This document shows, piece after piece, positions 41,115 to 48,696 of a stretch of DNA of 64,000 nt (positions within the stretch are counted from its first letter, which is position 1; each line of letters opens with the position of its first letter). Source of the DNA: Halobacillus litoralis (GTDB lineage: Bacteria > Bacillota > Bacilli > Bacillales > Halobacillaceae). The stretch covers positions 1,420,001 through 1,484,000 of the forward strand of contig NZ_CP129016.1 in NCBI RefSeq assembly GCF_020524085.2. The letters run 5' to 3'. The notes below the pieces were generated by a model. That model saw only the letters and a list, made by a program, of their open reading frames with translations. It made no database searches and was not told the origin of the DNA. The position numbers and the translations under genes were made by a program.

Positions 41115-41972
41115 CTACACACGCTTCCTTGAAATGGCATCACGCATACGCTGCGTAGCGGTTTGCGCTTGTTCTTTCTTTTTCACACTATAATTGACAA
41201 AAAGGGAATCGATCAATGAAAGACCAGCGATCCTTGAAGCCAGCGCTTCTGAACGGAATTCCGTTTCCTCTGCGACTGTATACAAAGACAAATCGACCAC
41301 TTTTGTCAGTGGAGATTTAGCGAAGTTCGTAATGGCGATAATCTTCACAGTGTTTTCTTTCGCGACATCCACGATATCAAGAATATCCTGATTCGATCCA
41401 GTATGGGAAATGACAACCGCTACATCCGTTTCTCTCATTTGAGAGGCAGACATCAGCTGCAAGTGCGTATCCGGATATGCATACGCTTCCATTCCTGTCC
41501 GCATAAACTTGTGCTGTGCATCCATCGCAAGGATGTTCGATCCGCCACTTCCGAAAAAGAAGACCCGATCGGCTTCAACCAGATACTCCATCGCTTTTTT
41601 TAATGAAAGCGGGTTTTGGACATCCCGCGATGTTTCGAGTGCCCGGATATTGGCTTGAAAAACCTTTTCTGTAATTTCAAAGTCGGTGTCGTCTTCCGTA
41701 ATCTTTTCATGAATATCCTGAATCGGATTGACGATTTCTGAGGCTAAAGCAATTTTCATTGCCTGATAGCCTTTAAAACCTAAGCGCTTACAAAATCTGA
41801 AAACGGTTGCATCAGCGACCATAAGATCATCCGCAACCTGGTTAATGGTAGAGTGAACGATTTCTTCTGTATTTTCTAAAATGTAATCAGCGATCAGTTT
41901 TTCTTTTTCACTGAATTGTGTGTAAGAAGAACGGATTCTACTGATGACGTGTTTCGTGGGAGCTTCAATCAT
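41115..41972 (-). CDS. RpiR/MurR-family transcriptional regulator
   Basis: A 285-residue protein. The N-terminal HTH_6 domain (SEKEKLIADYILENTEEIVH, ATVFRFCKRLGFKGY) is followed by a SIS sugar-phosphate-binding domain (VFFFGSGGSNILAMDAQHKF, ISHTGSNQDILDIVDVA). It probably senses 6-phosphogluconate or a related sugar phosphate. GAAAW-WTTTC palindromes in the divergent region up to the TRAP operon are its likely operators. Confidence 0.88.
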   Translation of the reverse strand: MIEAPTKHVISRIRSSYTQFSEKEKLIADYILENTEEIVHSTINQVADDLMVADATVFRFCKRLGFKGYQAMKIALASEIVNPIQDIHEKITEDDTDFEITEKVFQANIRALETSRDVQNPLSLKKAMEYLVEADRVFFFGSGGSNILAMDAQHKFMRTGMEAYAYPDTHLQLMSASQMRETDVAVVISHTGSNQDILDIVDVAKENTVKIIAITNFAKSPLTKVVDLSLYTVAEETEFRSEALASRIAGLSLIDSLFVNYSVKKKEQAQTATQRMRDAISRKRV

Positions 41973-42013
41973 AGGGATTCCTCCTTCGAATTTCCACTTT
42001 CTCTTATTGTATA

Positions 42014-42027
42014 TGAAATTTATTTCA
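42014..42027. promoter_or_regulatory. RpiR-type operator 1
   Basis: TGAAATTTATTTCA is a perfect palindrome of the GAAAT-N-ATTTC form used by RpiR-family regulators. It is 42 bp before the rpiR start. Confidence 0.55.
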
Positions 42028-42046
42028 AAAGAAAGATTCGGGTCGG

Positions 42047-42060
42047 TGAAATTTTTTTCT
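42047..42060. promoter_or_regulatory. RpiR-type operator 2
   Basis: TGAAATTTTTTTCT is a near-palindrome of the same type, placed just upstream of the TRAP -35 box. Confidence 0.45.
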
Positions 42061-42069
42061 AAAAAACTA

Positions 42070-42097
42070 TTGAACTAAAAAAGATTTATTGTATAAT
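42070..42097 (+). promoter_or_regulatory. TRAP operon promoter
   Basis: TTGAAC (42070-42075) and a consensus TATAAT (42092-42097) are 16 bp apart. RpiR-type boxes flank it on both sides. Confidence 0.6.
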
Positions 42098-42107
42098 CGA
42101 AATTACA

Positions 42108-42120
42108 GAAAATAATTTTC
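42108..42120. promoter_or_regulatory. RpiR-type operator 3
   Basis: GAAAATAATTTTC is a perfect 13-bp palindrome at about +4 to +16 of the predicted TRAP transcript, a repression position. Confidence 0.55.
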
Positions 42121-42154
42121 ACATTTTCGAAATCGCTTTTTTTTAGTAGTTCTT

Positions 42155-42168
42155 TGAAAGCGCTTCTA
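42155..42168. promoter_or_regulatory. cre site 1 in the TRAP leader
   Basis: TGAAAGCGCTTCTA matches the cre consensus at 13 of 14 positions, downstream of the promoter (roadblock position). Confidence 0.6.
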
Positions 42169-42247
42169 AAACAGAAGGGTGGCGAAGAGGGTAGACATAC
42201 GAAAACTATTTTCTATGGAATCGATTCCTGTTTTAATGACTCTTCAT

Positions 42248-42261
42248 TGAAAGCGGTTACC
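42248..42261. promoter_or_regulatory. cre site 2 in the TRAP leader
   Basis: TGAAAGCGGTTACC matches the cre consensus at 13 of 14 positions. With cre 1 it gives a double catabolite block in the 225-nt leader. Confidence 0.6.
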
Positions 42262-42322
42262 GATTCAGGAACAGTCCGTAAGCTTTGTGAAAAAATTTTA
42301 CATACAAGGAGAGAGGTTGAAC

Positions 42323-43372
42323 ATGAAAAAATTATTTGGTTTATTGTCCATGGTTCTTTTGATTACGGTTCTAGCCGCTTGTGGTAACGGCGGTTCAGAG
42401 TCTAGCAGTGGCGAAGGTGAAAGCGCTTCAGGTGATAGTGGCGAAACAAAAACGATTAAAGCCGGTATCGGTCTGAACAGTGATCACCCTCAGTACAAAG
42501 GTCTATTGAAGTTTAAGGAAATTGTTGAAGAGAAAACAGACGGCGCGATCAAAGTGGATACATATCACAGTGGTCAGCTTGGTGACGACCGTTCCATGAC
42601 GGAAGCGCTTCAGCTTGGTACACAGGAAGTGGTTGTTCCTTCTACCGCACCATTAGCGAACTTCGTACCAGAATTCAGCGTCTTCGACATTCCGTTCCTT
42701 TTCCCTAACGAACAAGTAGCGGATAAAGTACTAGACGGTGAAGTTGGACAAGAATTGCTTGGGAAACTAGAAGAACAGAACCTTGTTGGCCTTTCTTATT
42801 GGGAAAATGGTTTCCGTGACCTTACAAACAGTGAGCGTGCGGTAGCATCTGTTGATGACTTCGATGGTTTGAAAATCCGTACAATGGAAAACGACCTTCA
42901 CTTGGATGCCTTCAAGGCACTAGGAGCAAACCCTACACCAATGGCATTCACAGAATTGTTCACAGCGATGCAGCAAGGTACAGTTGACGGTCAGGAAAAC
43001 CCTTATGCAACGATCTATCTTCAAAAGTTCTATGAAGTTCAGGATCACGTTTCTAACACGCACCACATCTACAGCCCATTCGTATTCTTGATGAGCAAAT
43101 CTTTCTATGATGGTCTGACAGAAGATCAGCAGAAGATCGTTAAAGATGCAGCCGTTGAAGCAGGTAAGCACGAGCGTAAGTTGAACCGTGAAGCGAACGA
43201 GAAGTACTTGAAACAGCTTCAAGAAGAAGGCATGGAGTACACAGAAATCTCAGATGAAGCTCGCCAGGAAATGGTCGATGCAGTAGCTCCTGTCATTGAA
43301 GATTACAAGAGCAAGATCGGTGAGGAAACCGTAGACAAAGTTTACAAAGCGATTGAAGACGCGCAAAAATAA
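42323..43372 (+). CDS. TRAP transporter substrate-binding protein (DctP family)
   Basis: A 349-residue lipoprotein that binds an organic or sugar acid outside the cell. It has lipobox LAACGN, a Ser/Glu/Gly linker, then the DctP fold with SGQLGDDRSMTEALQLG and the carboxylate-binding region near DGLKIRTMEND and GTVDGQENPYATI. The ATG at 42323 follows AAGGAGAGAGG; earlier in-frame codons lack a site. The neighbouring gluconokinase suggests gluconate as substrate (inference). Confidence 0.92.
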   Translation: MKKLFGLLSMVLLITVLAACGNGGSESSSGEGESASGDSGETKTIKAGIGLNSDHPQYKGLLKFKEIVEEKTDGAIKVDTYHSGQLGDDRSMTEALQLGTQEVVVPSTAPLANFVPEFSVFDIPFLFPNEQVADKVLDGEVGQELLGKLEEQNLVGLSYWENGFRDLTNSERAVASVDDFDGLKIRTMENDLHLDAFKALGANPTPMAFTELFTAMQQGTVDGQENPYATIYLQKFYEVQDHVSNTHHIYSPFVFLMSKSFYDGLTEDQQKIVKDAAVEAGKHERKLNREANEKYLKQLQEEGMEYTEISDEARQEMVDAVAPVIEDYKSKIGEETVDKVYKAIEDAQK

Positions 43373-43447
43373 TAGAATGACTGAGAGTACGCTGTAGCGA
43401 GACTGCAGCGTATTCTTCGCCATTCAGGGTCAGTTGAGGTGAAGAAA

Positions 43448-43987
43448 ATGAACATCATTCGAGCGATCGACCGCAGATTTGAAGAAGTATTGCTCGTCAT
43501 TTTCTCGACCATCATGGTCAGTGTCATTTTCCTGCAAGTCGCGATGCGAGTGTCGGGAAATTCATTGTCCTGGTCAGAGGAACTCGGACGGTACTGCTTC
43601 ATTTGGTTAGTGTATATCGGAATCAGTTACGGAGTGAAGAAGCAGCGTCACATCAAAGTAGACGTCATGCTGCTTTTACTTAAAGGTAAAGCAAAATTGA
43701 TGCTCGCCATCATTGCGAATCTACTATTCTTAGTTTTCAGTTTGTATGTTGTCGTCAATGGATACAGCATCGCTTCCCAGTTGCTATCGTTCGGCCAGCA
43801 GTCACCGGCCTTACATATACCGATGGGACTCGTTTACATGGCGACGCCAGTCGGGTTTGCATTAACAGCCATCCGTCTCGTACAAAACTTGATCGTTCAG
43901 ATCAAAATGTTGATTGGTAAAAAAGAACTCGATGTCGACGATGAACGTGATCGTATGCAGCAGCAGGAAGGAGAGGATGAATCATGA
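43448..43987 (+). CDS. TRAP transporter small permease (DctQ)
   Basis: A 179-residue protein with four membrane segments and the SWSEELGRYCFIWLVYIG motif of DctQ. It bridges the binding protein and the large permease. The ATG at 43448 is preceded by GAGGTGAA; a GTG at 43439 lies within that site. It overlaps dctM by 4 nt. Confidence 0.9.
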   Translation: MNIIRAIDRRFEEVLLVIFSTIMVSVIFLQVAMRVSGNSLSWSEELGRYCFIWLVYIGISYGVKKQRHIKVDVMLLLLKGKAKLMLAIIANLLFLVFSLYVVVNGYSIASQLLSFGQQSPALHIPMGLVYMATPVGFALTAIRLVQNLIVQIKMLIGKKELDVDDERDRMQQQEGEDES

Positions 43988-45264
43988 CAACAATCGTATT
44001 ATTCGGGACATTCGCCCTCTTCCTATTGCTTAGTGTACCGATTGGAATCGCTCTCGGATTATCGACACTTGCGACAATCTTCTATACTGGCGCCATTCCG
44101 GTCCAGTTTTTAATGAAGGAACTCGTCACATCTGTCGACTCATTCCCATTGATGGCCGTTCCCTTTTTCATCCTAGCCGGTGAAATCATGGGGAAAGGCG
44201 GCATATCCGAGAGACTGTTCAACTTCGCAAACGCTCTTGTTGGTAACAAAACGGGCGGATTTGCAATGGCGACCATCGTTACATGTATGTTCTTTGCTGC
44301 GATTTCAGGTTCTGGACCAGCAACCGTTGCAGCGATCGGTGGCATTATGATTCCTGCCATGGTGAGACAAGGGTATGACAAAAAGTTCGCAACAGCGACA
44401 GTAGCTGCAGCGGGTTCTATTGGTGTCATCATCCCTCCAAGTATTCCGATGGTCATCTACGGAGTCGTTGGTGGAGCATCCATCGGTGACATGTTCATCG
44501 CAGGGATTATCCCAGGATTCATCGTAGGTGCAGCACTTCTTGCTTGGGCGTACATTTATTCAAGACAACAAGGGTATAAAGGTCTGGCAGAAAAAACGTC
44601 CCTCGCAAACATCGGAAAAACATTCTGGGAAGCCAAATGGGCGCTTGTCATTCCAGTCATCATCCTGGGTGGAATTTACGGCGGAATTTTCACACCAACA
44701 GAAGCGGCCGTCATCGCCGTCGTTTACGGTATGGTCGCCGGCTTGTTCCTGTATGGTGAACTAAGCATCAAAGACATGCCGAAAATTTTCGCAGATTCTG
44801 CTCTGACGACTGCGACGGTCCTGATCATCGTAGGTTCCGCAACAGCCTTCGGTCGTTTGCTTACGATTGAGCAGATCCCGACACAAGTGGCCAACTTCAT
44901 GTTGTCCATTTCAGAAAATGAGATCATTCTGATTCTATTGATCACATTGCTTCTGCTTATCGTCGGATGTTTCATGGATACATTGGCAGCGATCATCATT
45001 TTGACGCCGATCCTGCTTCCGATTGCCGTAAACCTTGGTTACGATCCGATCCACTTCGGAATCATCATGGTCGTGAACCTGGCCATTGGTTTCATTACAC
45101 CACCACTCGGCGTAAACTTGTTCGTCGGCTCTGGAATATCCGGGCTCTCGATCGAACAGCTGTCCCGAGCGATCATCCCATACTTTTTCGCGATGATCTT
45201 CTCGTTACTGATGATTACGTTTATTCCAGAATTATCACTTTGGTTGATTAGCTTCGCTGAATGA
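43984..45264 (+). CDS. TRAP transporter large permease (DctM)
   Basis: A 426-residue sodium-coupled permease with about 12 membrane segments. Family hallmarks are VPFFILAGEIMGKGGISERL, AISGSGPATVAAIGGIMIP, IPPSIPMVIYG and the C-terminal TPPLGVNLFVGSGISG. With DctP and DctQ it forms a complete TRAP system, energised by sodium, which fits a halophile. A terminator follows. Confidence 0.93.
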   Translation: MTTIVLFGTFALFLLLSVPIGIALGLSTLATIFYTGAIPVQFLMKELVTSVDSFPLMAVPFFILAGEIMGKGGISERLFNFANALVGNKTGGFAMATIVTCMFFAAISGSGPATVAAIGGIMIPAMVRQGYDKKFATATVAAAGSIGVIIPPSIPMVIYGVVGGASIGDMFIAGIIPGFIVGAALLAWAYIYSRQQGYKGLAEKTSLANIGKTFWEAKWALVIPVIILGGIYGGIFTPTEAAVIAVVYGMVAGLFLYGELSIKDMPKIFADSALTTATVLIIVGSATAFGRLLTIEQIPTQVANFMLSISENEIILILLITLLLLIVGCFMDTLAAIIILTPILLPIAVNLGYDPIHFGIIMVVNLAIGFITPPLGVNLFVGSGISGLSIEQLSRAIIPYFFAMIFSLLMITFIPELSLWLISFAE

Positions 45265-45301
45265 TGAAAAGAGGACTGACCCTCCTTGTACGTCACCCGA
45301 G

Positions 45302-45331
45302 ATCCCTTGCTTTTAGGCAAGGGGTTTTTCG
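45302..45331 (+). terminator. Terminator of the TRAP operon
   Basis: CCCTTGC and GCAAGGG pair around TTTTAG and are followed by TTTTTC. The next 200 bp to the AEC gene hold no other feature that I can identify. Confidence 0.8.
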
Positions 45332-45528
45332 GTTTTAGAGTAGTTGTTATGAAGGATCGATTTCGGTGAGTGGAGGAGGAAGAAAATAAAACTCCTTCTC
45401 CTTTTCACGCGGAAGGCTCAAAGCTGAGATGTAAAGGTTATAGAAAATAAAACCCCTTAGTTAAATAGGAAAGGCGGTGCGGGCGCTGTCTATTGGATGG
45501 CGGCACGCAGCCGAACGGTAATTTTGTT

Positions 45529-46425
45529 ATGAGTGTATTCATCCAAGTCGTATTGCCGGTCATTCTCATTTTCGGAGCTGGCTTTACGATCCAAAAAATC
45601 GCTAAATTAGATGTGAAATCGGTATCGACGATCGCTCTGTATGTGATGCTGCCTTGTTTAGTTTTCCAAACATTTTACGAAGCGGATTTGAACGGGGAAT
45701 ATTTGATGATGCTCGTCTTCTCCGGGTTGTTGCTTTTCAGCATTCTTGGAATAAACAAGATTGTCAGTAAAGTGAAAAACTATGATCAGAGCATGGAGAG
45801 CGGGTTGATTTTATCGACGGCGTTCATGAATTCCGGGAACTATGGTGTACCGATCATTCTTTTCGCCTTCGGGGAAGAAGGGTTTGTGTACTCTGTTTCC
45901 TTCATGGTTCTGCAAGCAATCATTATGAACTTTTTCGGCGTGTACTACGCGGCTAAAGGAACCTCAGGCCTGAAAATGGCGTTGCTTTCTGTTTTGAAAA
46001 TGCCGCCGACCTATGCGGTACTTGTGGCGCTTCCAATGAACCACGGGGGCGTGCCGGTTCCTGAGAATCTTATGAACAGCATCGACTTGCTAGCAGCTGC
46101 AACGGTTCCGATGGTGATGGTCGTACTCGGCATGCAGCTCGCAGGAATCCCGTTGAGAAATCTGGAGTGGCCGAAAGTTTCCTATGCAACGACCCTTCGT
46201 CTGGTTGGTTCACCACTGATCGCCTTCGTACTGACATTAGTTCTGCCGATGAGTGACATGATGGCTGCCGTGTTGATTGTTTCCGCGGCCATGCCTTCAG
46301 CCGCAACGACGACGATCTATGCGGTCCAGTTCAATTCGAAGCCGGATCTTGTTTCAAGCATCACCTTAGTGACGACGCTATTTAGTATTGTCACAATCCC
46401 TATTTTATTGAACCTATTCATATAA
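45529..46425 (+). CDS. AEC-family (auxin efflux carrier) permease
   Basis: A 298-residue secondary transporter with about ten membrane helices, including IFGAGFTIQKIAKLD, FMNSGNYGVPIILFAFG and AAMPSAATTTIYAVQF, the typical AEC blocks. Bacterial members move malate, malonate or other dicarboxylates, but the substrate here is unknown. I chose ATG 45529; its ribosome binding site is weak and an upstream TTG at 45493 is possible. It is co-transcribed with the HPr-like gene 15 bp downstream. Confidence 0.85.
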   Translation: MSVFIQVVLPVILIFGAGFTIQKIAKLDVKSVSTIALYVMLPCLVFQTFYEADLNGEYLMMLVFSGLLLFSILGINKIVSKVKNYDQSMESGLILSTAFMNSGNYGVPIILFAFGEEGFVYSVSFMVLQAIIMNFFGVYYAAKGTSGLKMALLSVLKMPPTYAVLVALPMNHGGVPVPENLMNSIDLLAAATVPMVMVVLGMQLAGIPLRNLEWPKVSYATTLRLVGSPLIAFVLTLVLPMSDMMAAVLIVSAAMPSAATTTIYAVQFNSKPDLVSSITLVTTLFSIVTIPILLNLFI

Positions 46426-46439
46426 AGGAGGAATAATAA

Positions 46440-46704
46440 ATGAGTGAAAAAGTATCCAAAGATGTAACGGTACACATGAAAGAAACGCAGACGATTATGG
46501 AGCTGTCCCAAATCATCCAGCGTTATGATTCAGAAATCATACTGAAGAAAGTGGTCCAGGGGAAGCGTCCACGAAGCTAACCTGAAAAGCTTCCTCGGAT
46601 TGATCAACTTAAGACTACAAGAAGGCGACGAAATCGAAGTCACCTGCATTGGCCCGGACGCCGCCCAAGCCCTAGAGGAAGTTGAAACCTTCCTGAAGCC
46701 TTGA
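46440..46704 (+). CDS. HPr/Crh-like protein lacking the active-site histidine, frameshifted
   Basis: A restored 87-residue PTS HPr-like protein. The start ATG 46440 has AAAGGAGGAATAATAA upstream. The first frame gives MSEKVSKDVTVHMKETQTIM and stops at 46580 (CGA AGC TAA). Reading GGGG at 46559-46562 as GGG continues VQGSVHEANLKSFLGLINL and ends at 46704. The Ser46 region of HPr/Crh is kept (NLKSFLGL, cf. NLKSIMGV), but the GxHARPA motif with the catalytic His is replaced by KETQTIMEL. It could be a regulatory HPr paralogue like Crh, or a degenerate one. Confidence 0.65.
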
Positions 46705-46716
46705 TTGGGATTTTAT

Positions 46717-46757
46717 GTAAGACCTGGTCACCCATTACTTGGGTGACCGGGTCTTAC
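46717..46757. repeat. REP-like palindrome 5 (inside the RAYT 3' end)
   Basis: GTAAGACCTGGTCACCCA pairs over 18 bp with its complement (one G-U) around a 5-nt loop. It belongs to the ACCTGGT sub-type with CACCC for CATCC. The transposase stop codon (46728-46730) and last residues are encoded within it. Confidence 0.85.
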
Positions 46758-47288
46758 TTTATTTGCCAGTTGAACGAAGAACTCATACTGATTCACGTCT
46801 TTGAAGTAAGAGAGAATAGTAGAGGTGGTAACGAACTCGGAGTAATAAGGGGTGGGGGATAAGTAATGAGCGTAACTGCTCCACTTGTAATCTTCAGGTT
46901 GGAAGGTGTTGAGAGCCCGGCAAGGGTTCAAGTGAATGTAGCGACTGACTTGAAGTACAGCATTCACATCATCCTCAAGCTTCGCTTTATAGGGTCCTTC
47001 AAAAAGATGACCGACATATCCATATTTCTTGTTGAAGTACATCGCGTATTGGGAGTGAAGATCTTTCATGAAGGTACCTGGTGGAAGTTCAATCGTTTCA
47101 ATAAGGAGGTGAACGTGGTTTGACATGAGGCAAAAAGAGTGGAGGTGGAACGGGTGGGAAAGCATAGCTTCCTGCAAGAGAGTGAGATACTTATACCTGT
47201 CTTGGTCATTATAAAAAATATCTGTTTTTCGATTTCCTCTAGCCGTTATATGGTACCAGGCCTTCGGAAACCATCGACGTTTCCGCAT
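46728..47288 (-). CDS. REP-associated tyrosine transposase (RAYT, Y1 family)
   Basis: A 186-residue single-strand DNA transposase of the IS200/TnpA-REP group. The HUH motif is NHVHLLIE near residue 58 and the catalytic tyrosine is in SRYIHLNPCRAL near 116. GHLFEGPYKAKLEDD is another RAYT block. The start is ATG 47288, nine nt after GGAAGG; longer forms to 47315 are possible. RAYTs are domesticated transposases that spread or maintain REP palindromes. The gene's 3' end lies in a REP element and two half-elements lie upstream, so it is the probable agent for the palindromes in this window. Confidence 0.92.
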   Translation of the reverse strand: MRKRRWFPKAWYHITARGNRKTDIFYNDQDRYKYLTLLQEAMLSHPFHLHSFCLMSNHVHLLIETIELPPGTFMKDLHSQYAMYFNKKYGYVGHLFEGPYKAKLEDDVNAVLQVSRYIHLNPCRALNTFQPEDYKWSSYAHYLSPTPYYSEFVTTSTILSYFKDVNQYEFFVQLANKVRPGHPSNG

Positions 47289-47375
47289 TACATCAATCCT
47301 TCCTTCCTTCATCAATTATCACACCTACCCTTTATTCGACATAAACGCACAAACTCCTGCACCATTTCCAAATAT

Positions 47376-47425
47376 TGTTGTACCATGTCTTACAATTTTT
47401 GGTGTACCAGGTCATACAAATAATT
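47376..47425. repeat. Tandem REP half-elements upstream of the RAYT gene
   Basis: GTTGTACCATGTCTTACAA (47377-47395) and GGTGTACCAGGTCATACAA (47401-47419) are imperfect direct repeats 24 bp apart. Each matches one arm of the REP palindrome plus an ATACAA tail instead of the second arm. They lie about 90-130 bp before the transposase start. Confidence 0.7.
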
Positions 47426-47463
47426 CCAATCCCACGCCTGAATTCTAATATCTCGCCACATAA

Positions 47464-47495
47464 AAAAGATCCGCCTTTTTAGGCGGATCTTTTTT
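47464..47495 (-). terminator. Terminator of the small membrane protein gene
   Basis: AAAAGATCCGCCT and AGGCGGATCTTTT pair around TTTT with flanking A- and T-runs, so it works in both directions. Confidence 0.85.
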
Positions 47496-47658
47496 ATGTG
47501 GAGCTTTGTTTTTTCTTTTCTTTCCAGAACATATAGAGGTTCAGGCATAAAAACGCGACACTGAAGATAGCGCTGAATGTCGACATTTCGACGACATTCG
47601 TGAACCACCCCAGAATTAAATAAATGAGAAAAAATCCGGCAAAAGCGAGATAGAGCAT
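47494..47658 (-). CDS. Small two-helix membrane protein
   Basis: A 54-residue protein: two hydrophobic segments (YLAFAGFFLIYLILGWF and STFSAIFSVAFLCLNLYMFW) and a basic tail FWKEKKKQSST. The ATG at 47658 has GGAAAGGAAGAG upstream. I recognise no family. It lies between the RAYT gene and a hypothetical gene on the same strand. Confidence 0.6.
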   Translation of the reverse strand: MLYLAFAGFFLIYLILGWFTNVVEMSTFSAIFSVAFLCLNLYMFWKEKKKQSST

Positions 47659-47726
47659 CGTCTCTTCCTTTCCATAAAACGTCACATCCATTATAACATT
47701 CTAAGGAACGTGGAGGAAAATGACGA

Positions 47727-48011
47727 TTACTCCGGCGGATACATGTGAAACCGATAGACGTTGAATTCATTGCCGGCTTCTATGCTGTAGGACTGAATGG
47801 GGAGGTGGGCAAATAGTGTGCCATCGGTTTGTTCGATGGAGATGTCGAGTACAAGTTCTCGATCTTCTAACAGTGGCAGAGGGAAAGGGTTGACGATCTC
47901 AACCATCCATTCGTAAGCCAGACGCTCGAGGAATGCATGGGTGAATGTTGTTGGTGCGTCATCGAGCCAAATATTCGCAAGAGGGAACAAGGATCGGGAC
48001 GTTTGCTCCAA
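47727..48011 (-). CDS. Uncharacterised 94-residue protein
   Basis: No known family recognised. A soluble, acidic protein with several aromatic residues, from EQTSRSLFPLANIWLDDAPT to the end VYRFHMYPPE. The start TTG 48011 is set by GGAGGAATCCTCT. It is encoded 45 bp after the sigma-like gene on the same strand, so the two may be co-transcribed. Confidence 0.55.
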   Translation of the reverse strand: MEQTSRSLFPLANIWLDDAPTTFTHAFLERLAYEWMVEIVNPFPLPLLEDRELVLDISIEQTDGTLFAHLPIQSYSIEAGNEFNVYRFHMYPPE

Positions 48012-48056
48012 AGAGGATTCCTCCGTTTTTTATAGGGATAATAGTATTTTCCCTAT

Positions 48057-48533
48057 TTATTCCTTTGATAAACAGCCGGCTACTTTCCTCTTAATCTGTT
48101 TTCGGGCTCTTTTAATAGTGGAAGGACTTTTCCCAGTTAATACAGCGATTTGATTCACGGTGTAACCGGTATAGCTTTGTTCAAAAATGATTTGTTCCAT
48201 AGGGGTAAGAGAAGAGTAATGGTGGATGTCAAAAAGGAGAAGGTCTTCTTGTGGAGGATCTTTTTCAAGTGGTTTTTGGTGTAGGGAGAAAAAATGAACA
48301 GCTTCCTTGCCTCGGTGATTTTTCCGGTGCATCGTTTGAAGGTGTCTGTACAAGGATTGAATGAAAAAGGTGGAGAACTTGCTACGTTCGGGTTCGTACC
48401 TTTCTACACAGCGTAAGTATATGAGGTAGCTTTCCTGCAGGCAGTCTTCATAAGGTTCGGGGAGGTTCCAATGACGGAGGGAGGAATGGATAAGGCGTTG
48501 ATAAGCGTGGAATTCGAGAATAGGATCTTTCAT
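48057..48533 (-). CDS. Sigma-70-family-like RNA polymerase sigma factor (short)
   Basis: A 158-residue protein resembling a two-domain sigma factor. A region-2-like helix bundle (DCLQESYLIYLRCVERYEPE, FSTFFIQSLYRHLQTMHRKN) is linked to a region-4 helix-turn-helix (FEQSYTGYTVNQIAVLTGKS, STIKRARKQIKRKV). No anti-sigma gene is evident. It diverges from another sigma-like gene (48697-49191), with 163 bp between them that should contain both promoters. Target genes are unknown. Confidence 0.75.
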   Translation of the reverse strand: MKDPILEFHAYQRLIHSSLRHWNLPEPYEDCLQESYLIYLRCVERYEPERSKFSTFFIQSLYRHLQTMHRKNHRGKEAVHFFSLHQKPLEKDPPQEDLLLFDIHHYSSLTPMEQIIFEQSYTGYTVNQIAVLTGKSPSTIKRARKQIKRKVAGCLSKE

Positions 48534-48696
48534 AGCACACTCCTTTCTATATAACTATTATCCTTTATTCGCCAACAAATGGGAATCAAAATTCAATTTT
48601 TCTCTAGAGAAAAATTGAAAAATATGCTAAATCATGACACCAAAATCCCTTTTTCTATCGATTATAGTATGAAGGAACATTTAGGGAGGGTGTCTT

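Noticed and set aside
42154..42387. 77-codon open frame in the TRAP leader
   Set aside because: It covers both cre sites and runs out of frame into dctP; no ribosome binding site.
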